26,649 nucleotides of DNA from CAZHRJ01 sp964534765. GTDB taxonomy: Bacteria; Lindowbacteria; 2-12-FULL-62-27. A program made the position numbers and the translations under genes. Every line of letters begins with the position of its first letter. Within the stretch, counting starts at the first letter, position 1. Shown in pieces: positions 23,245-26,649 of this stretch. The notes under the pieces were generated by a model. The model was not told where the DNA came from and did not search any database. It was given only the letters and a program-made list of their open reading frames with translations. The stretch is taken from contig CAZHRJ010000027.1 in NCBI GenBank assembly GCA_964534765.1, forward strand, positions 1 through 26,649. The letters are read 5' to 3'.

Positions 23245-24756
23245 CTATGCACGACTGGGTCTGAACAGGGACATCATCACCCAATAGGACGAAAAGGACA
23301 GGAGGAATCCCACGAACCAGGCGAAGGGATAAATCTGAACGAAGACGGAGTCGGGCGCAAGTGACACTACTTTGATCTGGTTTAAAAAGCCGGGCAAATT
23401 CGGCAGAATGCCGGCCAACAGAGCCGCAATGGCCAGGCTGTTAAATCCGCCGCCGTACCAGTACTGGCCGTCCCGCCGGTAAAGCTGCGGCAGGCTGAGC
23501 GTCGCCCCCCGGATGACATAATAATCCGCGATCAACACGCCGCCGATCGCGCCGAGCAGCGCCGAATAGCCGACCAACCACGTGAAAATATACCCGCTCG
23601 GATCGGCCACCAGTTTCCAGGGCTGCATGAGAATGCCGATTATGCCCGTGATAAAACCGCCGATCCGAAAAGTGATTCGTCGAGGCCACAGATTGGCGAA
23701 ATCGTTCGCGGGACTCACAACGTTCGCGGCCAGATTCGTGGCCAGGGTGGCCAGGCAGAGGGCAAATAATGATATGGAGAGAACCATCGGGTTCGTGAAC
23801 TTGGTGATCAACACCACCGGATCCCAGATCGCATTGCCGTAAATGATGATCGTCGCCGACGTCACCGCCACGCCGATGAACGAATACAGGGCCATCGTGG
23901 TCGGAAGTCCCAGGGTCTGGCCGATGATCTGATCGCGCTGGGTCCGGGCATAGCGGGTGAAATCGGGGATGTTCAGCGACAGCGTCGCCCAGAATCCGAT
24001 CATTCCCGTCAGTGACGGGAAAAAAACGGCCCAGAACATCCCCTCCTTTACTCCGCCCGACACGAACTGCGACGGCTGCGACAACACCGGCCCGAATCCC
24101 CCGGCCTGCCGATGGGCCCACGCCAGCAGGGCCAGCCCGAGGATAATGAGCAGGGGCGCCTTGATGTCCAGAAGAATCCGGATCGATTCGATGCCTTTAT
24201 AGATGACCAGCATGTTGATTGCCCAGAAGAACAGAAAACAGAAAAGCTGCGCGATGTTGATCCCGCCCCAATTCGCCGGAAGGGATTCCCAGGACGGATA
24301 ATAAATGGCCGCGATCTTGTAGATCGCCCAGCCGCCGATCCAGGTCTGAATTCCAAACCATCCGCAGGCAACCAGCGCCCGAAGCAGAGCCGGAATGTTG
24401 GCGCCCAGAACGCCAAAGGCCGGCCGGCAATAGACGGGGAACGGAATTCCGTATTTTGTACCGGCATGGGCGTTCAGAACCATCGGGATGAGAACGATGA
24501 CGTTGCCCAGAAAAATGGTGAAGACCGCCTGATACCAGTTCATCCCCTCCGCGATCAGGGACGAGGCCAGCATGTAGGTCGGTATGCAGGCCGACATCGA
24601 GATCCAGAGGGCCGCGATGTCGAATAATTTCCACTTGCGGGTCGACGCTGTTGTCGGAGCGATGTCGTGGTTCCAGTACTCCGACCCGGAAACGTCGTCC
24701 GTCAGCTCGTGGATGCCGTCAACCACCCGGACGCCGTCAGACATGGGATCCGTCAC
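23245..24756 (-). CDS. NCS1-family nucleobase/hydantoin-type permease
   Basis: 503 residues from GTG 24756 (AGAGG 7 nt upstream) or ATG 24744. About 12 membrane segments are visible. The N-terminus is typical of NCS1 carriers: SEYWNHDIAPTTASTRKWK, then FDIAALWISMSACIPTYMLA and IGGWAIYKIAAIYYP. The family imports cytosine, uracil, allantoin, hydantoins or thiamine-like compounds with Na+ or H+. No catabolic or salvage gene lies beside it to indicate the substrate. It is the first gene of a same-strand series with the two methyltransferases, 63 bp apart, but it may be transcribed separately. Confidence 0.93.
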   Translation of the reverse strand: MTDPMSDGVRVVDGIHELTDDVSGSEYWNHDIAPTTASTRKWKLFDIAALWISMSACIPTYMLASSLIAEGMNWYQAVFTIFLGNVIVLIPMVLNAHAGTKYGIPFPVYCRPAFGVLGANIPALLRALVACGWFGIQTWIGGWAIYKIAAIYYPSWESLPANWGGINIAQLFCFLFFWAINMLVIYKGIESIRILLDIKAPLLIILGLALLAWAHRQAGGFGPVLSQPSQFVSGGVKEGMFWAVFFPSLTGMIGFWATLSLNIPDFTRYARTQRDQIIGQTLGLPTTMALYSFIGVAVTSATIIIYGNAIWDPVVLITKFTNPMVLSISLFALCLATLATNLAANVVSPANDFANLWPRRITFRIGGFITGIIGILMQPWKLVADPSGYIFTWLVGYSALLGAIGGVLIADYYVIRGATLSLPQLYRRDGQYWYGGGFNSLAIAALLAGILPNLPGFLNQIKVVSLAPDSVFVQIYPFAWFVGFLLSFSSYWVMMSLFRPSRA

Positions 24757-24849
24757 CCGTCACCCTCTCGCATCGCTTGGAAACTGGATTTGAGCACACG
24801 CCGCCCCCCTGTTCACGTCTATGCATGAATGGATATGAGTATCTCTATT

Positions 24850-24866
24850 GCCCGCTGCGCGCGGGC
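24850..24866 (-). terminator. GC-rich hairpin after the YtxH gene
   Basis: GCCCGC (24850-24855) pairs with GCGGGC (24861-24866) around a 5-nt loop, 6 bp beyond the YtxH stop. No T tract follows on the minus strand, so it is at best a weak or Rho-aided terminator. Confidence 0.35.
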
Positions 24867-24872
24867 GCCGGA

Positions 24873-25154
24873 CTATTTGTCGTCCGAGCCTGCAAGCACC
24901 CGCCGGCCGGCATCATAGGCCTCTTTGAGTCGGTCAACTCTTTCTCTCAGCGAATCACGGCTCTCGGCGACCTTGGATCGGCCCTCCTGGAGGAGTTGAT
25001 CCGCTTTGCTCTTCCACTCCCCGGCCCAGTTCTTGATCCGCTCCCGTGTCTCACGGCCGGATCGCGGGGCAAAAAGCAGAGCCACTCCGGCCCCGACCGC
25101 GCCTCCGATTAAAAATGACAGCAGAATATCTCCCTTGCTGTTTCCCTCACTCAT
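24873..25154 (-). CDS. YtxH-domain stress protein
   Basis: 93 residues from ATG 25154, which has a near-perfect GAGGAGGTG ribosome site 6 nt upstream. One membrane segment (about 10-27, LLSFLIGGAVGAGVALLFAP) is followed by the conserved APRSGRETRERIKNW and a charged coiled coil (EWKSKADQLLQEGRSKVAES and on). This is the typical layout of YtxH/Gp19-type proteins, often made in general stress. It is probably a membrane-tethered coiled-coil protein with unknown partner. It is 47 bp downstream of the DUF948 gene on the same strand; these two families commonly occur together. Confidence 0.85.
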   Translation of the reverse strand: MSEGNSKGDILLSFLIGGAVGAGVALLFAPRSGRETRERIKNWAGEWKSKADQLLQEGRSKVAESRDSLRERVDRLKEAYDAGRRVLAGSDDK

Positions 25155-25201
25155 GATCCACCTCCTCAAAAAATGCGTCCCCTGTGTGGAGACGACAAAC
25201 T

Positions 25202-25564
25202 CTATCGCTTGTCCGCCGTCGTCTTCGATTCACTCTGATCGGCGGTTTCCCTTCTCCCGTTGTCCTGTTGACTCCTGTCGAGAATGGAGCCGACCAGTCC
25301 GGACACAAAAGCCGCGGCCCATCGGACGGTCCCGCGCATCCATCCACTCGCGCCGCTCAAGAAACCCGTCACGTCGCTGACTTTGTTCACTTCGCTGTCG
25401 AGACTCCGGGCGAGAACCTCCCAAGAACACGCCATGCGTTCGATCTGAATCAACGCCCGTACCGCGTACACCGTCAATACGACAAACGAGGCAACACACA
25501 CCCCGATCGACACGATCACATAGACCGTCATGCCTGCCACCATCCCTCCGGTTGAAACATCCAT
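25202..25564 (-). CDS. DUF948-type membrane-anchored protein
   Basis: 120 residues from ATG 25564; ATG 25543 and ATG 25531 are alternatives and no ribosome site decides. A single N-terminal membrane segment (about 10-33, MTVYVIVSIGVCVASFVVLTV) is followed by a helical region (ALIQIERMACSWEVLARSLD) and a second hydrophobic patch (about 80-92), then a hydrophilic tail rich in Q, S and T. This is the DUF948 layout. Function is unknown; the pairing with YtxH suggests an envelope or stress role. Confidence 0.75.
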   Translation of the reverse strand: MDVSTGGMVAGMTVYVIVSIGVCVASFVVLTVYAVRALIQIERMACSWEVLARSLDSEVNKVSDVTGFLSGASGWMRGTVRWAAAFVSGLVGSILDRSQQDNGRRETADQSESKTTADKR

Positions 25565-25578
25565 AGGACCGATGGCAC

Positions 25579-25605
25579 AGTATCTAAAGAGAATGGCGTT
25601 GTAAA
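25579..25605 (-). promoter_or_regulatory. Possible promoter of the DUF948-YtxH unit
   Basis: TTTACA (25605-25600, five of six) and GATACT (25584-25579, four of six) lie 15 bp apart on the minus strand, a little short of optimal, in the 64-bp gap between the divergent DUF948 and MscS genes. Confidence 0.35.
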
Positions 25606-25628
25606 CTTTTTTTCAGGGAGGGCGGCCG

Positions 25629-26649
25629 ATGGAATCTCTGGACAGGGCATGGGTTCTGGTGTGGCTCCGGCCGGCGGCGGTTGTCGCCGGATTCACAGGT
25701 CTTGGATGGATTGTCACTCTGGCGTTCCTGAAACCTCTGGAGCGGATTTGCGACAGGACAGGCACCCGGTTGGACGATTTGATGTTCCGGTCCGTCCGAC
25801 GACACGTTCCCTTCTGGTTTCTCCTGGCGGGTCTGGCGATGGGACTGCGGGTTTCGGCTGTGGATCCATCGTGGTTCGGCCGTATCGACCGGGCGCTCAT
25901 GGTCGCATGGCTTGTTTCCATGACGGTTATTTTCTCTTCCCTGTCGACGGGTCTTATCCGAACGTATTCGGGCCGGTTTGGAATAACCACAACCACGCTC
26001 ATTGAAAATCTCGCGGCACTTTTCGCCTATGGCATGGGGACTCTTCTGATCCTGGCCAACCTCGGCATCTCCATCGCGCCCCTCCTGACCGCCCTCGGCG
26101 TGGGATCCCTCGCCGTCGCGCTCGCCCTCCAGGACACCCTGTCCAATCTTTTCGCGGGGCTCTACATCATCGTCAATCGGCGGATTCGGGTCGGAGATTT
26201 CATCCGGCTGGACACCGGCGAGGAAGGATTCGTCGCGGACATCACCTGGAGATCAACGTCCATCCGGGAACTGGCGGGCAATATCATCCTCATTCCGAAC
26301 AGCAAACTCGGCCAGGCCACCGTCAAAAATTTCCATCTGCCCGATCCCGAAACCGCCCTTCTCGTGAACGCCGGCGTGTCCTACGGAAGCGATTTGAAAA
26401 AAGTCGAGCAGGTCACGATCGAGGTGGCCCGGAACGTCCAGCGGCAGGTCTCCGGCGCCGTTGCGTCCTTTGAACCGTTCGTCCGTTTCCACACGTTCGG
26501 CGAATCGGCCGTCAATTTTACCGTTACGTTGAGAGTCAAGGACTACGCGGAACAATTTGCGGTCAGACACGAATTCATGAAACAGCTGATCGTTGCCTAC
26601 GGCCGGGAGGGCATCGAAATTCCGTTCCCGCAGCAGGTGGTCCATCTCA
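25629..26649 (+). CDS. MscS-family mechanosensitive ion channel, 3' end missing
   Basis: The frame runs from ATG 25629 (GGGAGG at 25616-25621, good spacing) to the window edge without a stop, giving at least 340 residues. There are several N-terminal membrane segments. The pore helix TM3 has the Gly/Ala-rich packing pattern ALGVGSLAVALALQDTLSNL (about 156-175), followed by FAGLYIIVNRRIRVGDFIRL, which leads into the beta domain. The cytoplasmic vestibule begins at ATVKNFHLP. MscS channels release solutes on hypo-osmotic shock. It is divergent from the DUF948/YtxH pair. Confidence 0.93.
   Translation, partial: MESLDRAWVLVWLRPAAVVAGFTGLGWIVTLAFLKPLERICDRTGTRLDDLMFRSVRRHVPFWFLLAGLAMGLRVSAVDPSWFGRIDRALMVAWLVSMTVIFSSLSTGLIRTYSGRFGITTTTLIENLAALFAYGMGTLLILANLGISIAPLLTALGVGSLAVALALQDTLSNLFAGLYIIVNRRIRVGDFIRLDTGEEGFVADITWRSTSIRELAGNIILIPNSKLGQATVKNFHLPDPETALLVNAGVSYGSDLKKVEQVTIEVARNVQRQVSGAVASFEPFVRFHTFGESAVNFTVTLRVKDYAEQFAVRHEFMKQLIVAYGREGIEIPFPQQVVHL

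Noticed and set aside
24757..24872. Riboswitch upstream of the NCS1 permease
   Set aside because: No conserved aptamer core could be recognised in the leader, and the start leaves little room for one.
25649..26005. 118-residue plus-strand frame at the right end
   Set aside because: Wrong frame of the MscS gene; the frame from 25629 carries the channel motifs.
1..26649. tRNA genes, CRISPR arrays, IS elements or prophage
   Set aside because: No cloverleaf, regularly spaced repeats, transposase, integrase or phage structural motif was seen on either strand.

Overview
The window is a GC-rich (about 60 % by eye), densely packed stretch of a bacterial chromosome. Two TolC/adaptor efflux loci, an MscS channel, envelope glycosyltransferases and several signal peptides point to a Gram-negative cell with an outer membrane. 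GTG and TTG starts are frequent, and many genes overlap by 1-14 bp. There is no rRNA, tRNA or marker gene that would fix the phylum. Nothing resembles a prophage, CRISPR array or known insertion sequence.

Layout. (1) 1-3909: an efflux locus with a TolC-type end, a three-GAF/HlyD sensor-adaptor fusion and a second periplasmic adaptor; its pump lies outside the window. (2) 3729-4680: the 3' end of the second adaptor gene occurs twice (181 bp each, 13 differences by hand count). A small retropepsin-like aspartic protease gene with its own, apparently leaderless, promoter lies between the copies. (3) 4695-6895: divergent GT4 and GT2 glycosyltransferases. (4) 7041-10126: rmuC and a Ca2+/H+ antiporter in one unit, facing a Yip1-like membrane protein. 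(5) 10382-12228: a signalling cluster of REC-PAS protein, receiver remnant and soluble histidine kinase; the first two look damaged by a deletion. (6) 12316-16342: small TPR protein, PhoU-like protein with a strong promoter, RluA-type pseudouridine synthase, a conserved 476-aa protein of unknown function and a GIY-YIG protein. (7) 16423-20692: a TolC/MacA/MacB operon with ATGA overlaps. (8) 20715-24756: two overlapping RNA-methyltransferase-type genes, one a HEAT/THUMP-like/methyltransferase fusion, behind an NCS1 permease. (9) 24873-26649: a YtxH/DUF948 pair divergent from an MscS channel that runs off the window.

Functionally the window is mostly envelope transport, signalling and RNA modification. 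The best candidates for something undescribed are the protease cassette at the reconstituted 3' end of the adaptor gene (2) and the GAF-HlyD fusion, which could couple cytoplasmic sensing directly to an export channel (1). No gap between genes exceeds 300 bp; the longest (10127-10381) is described in the feature list.
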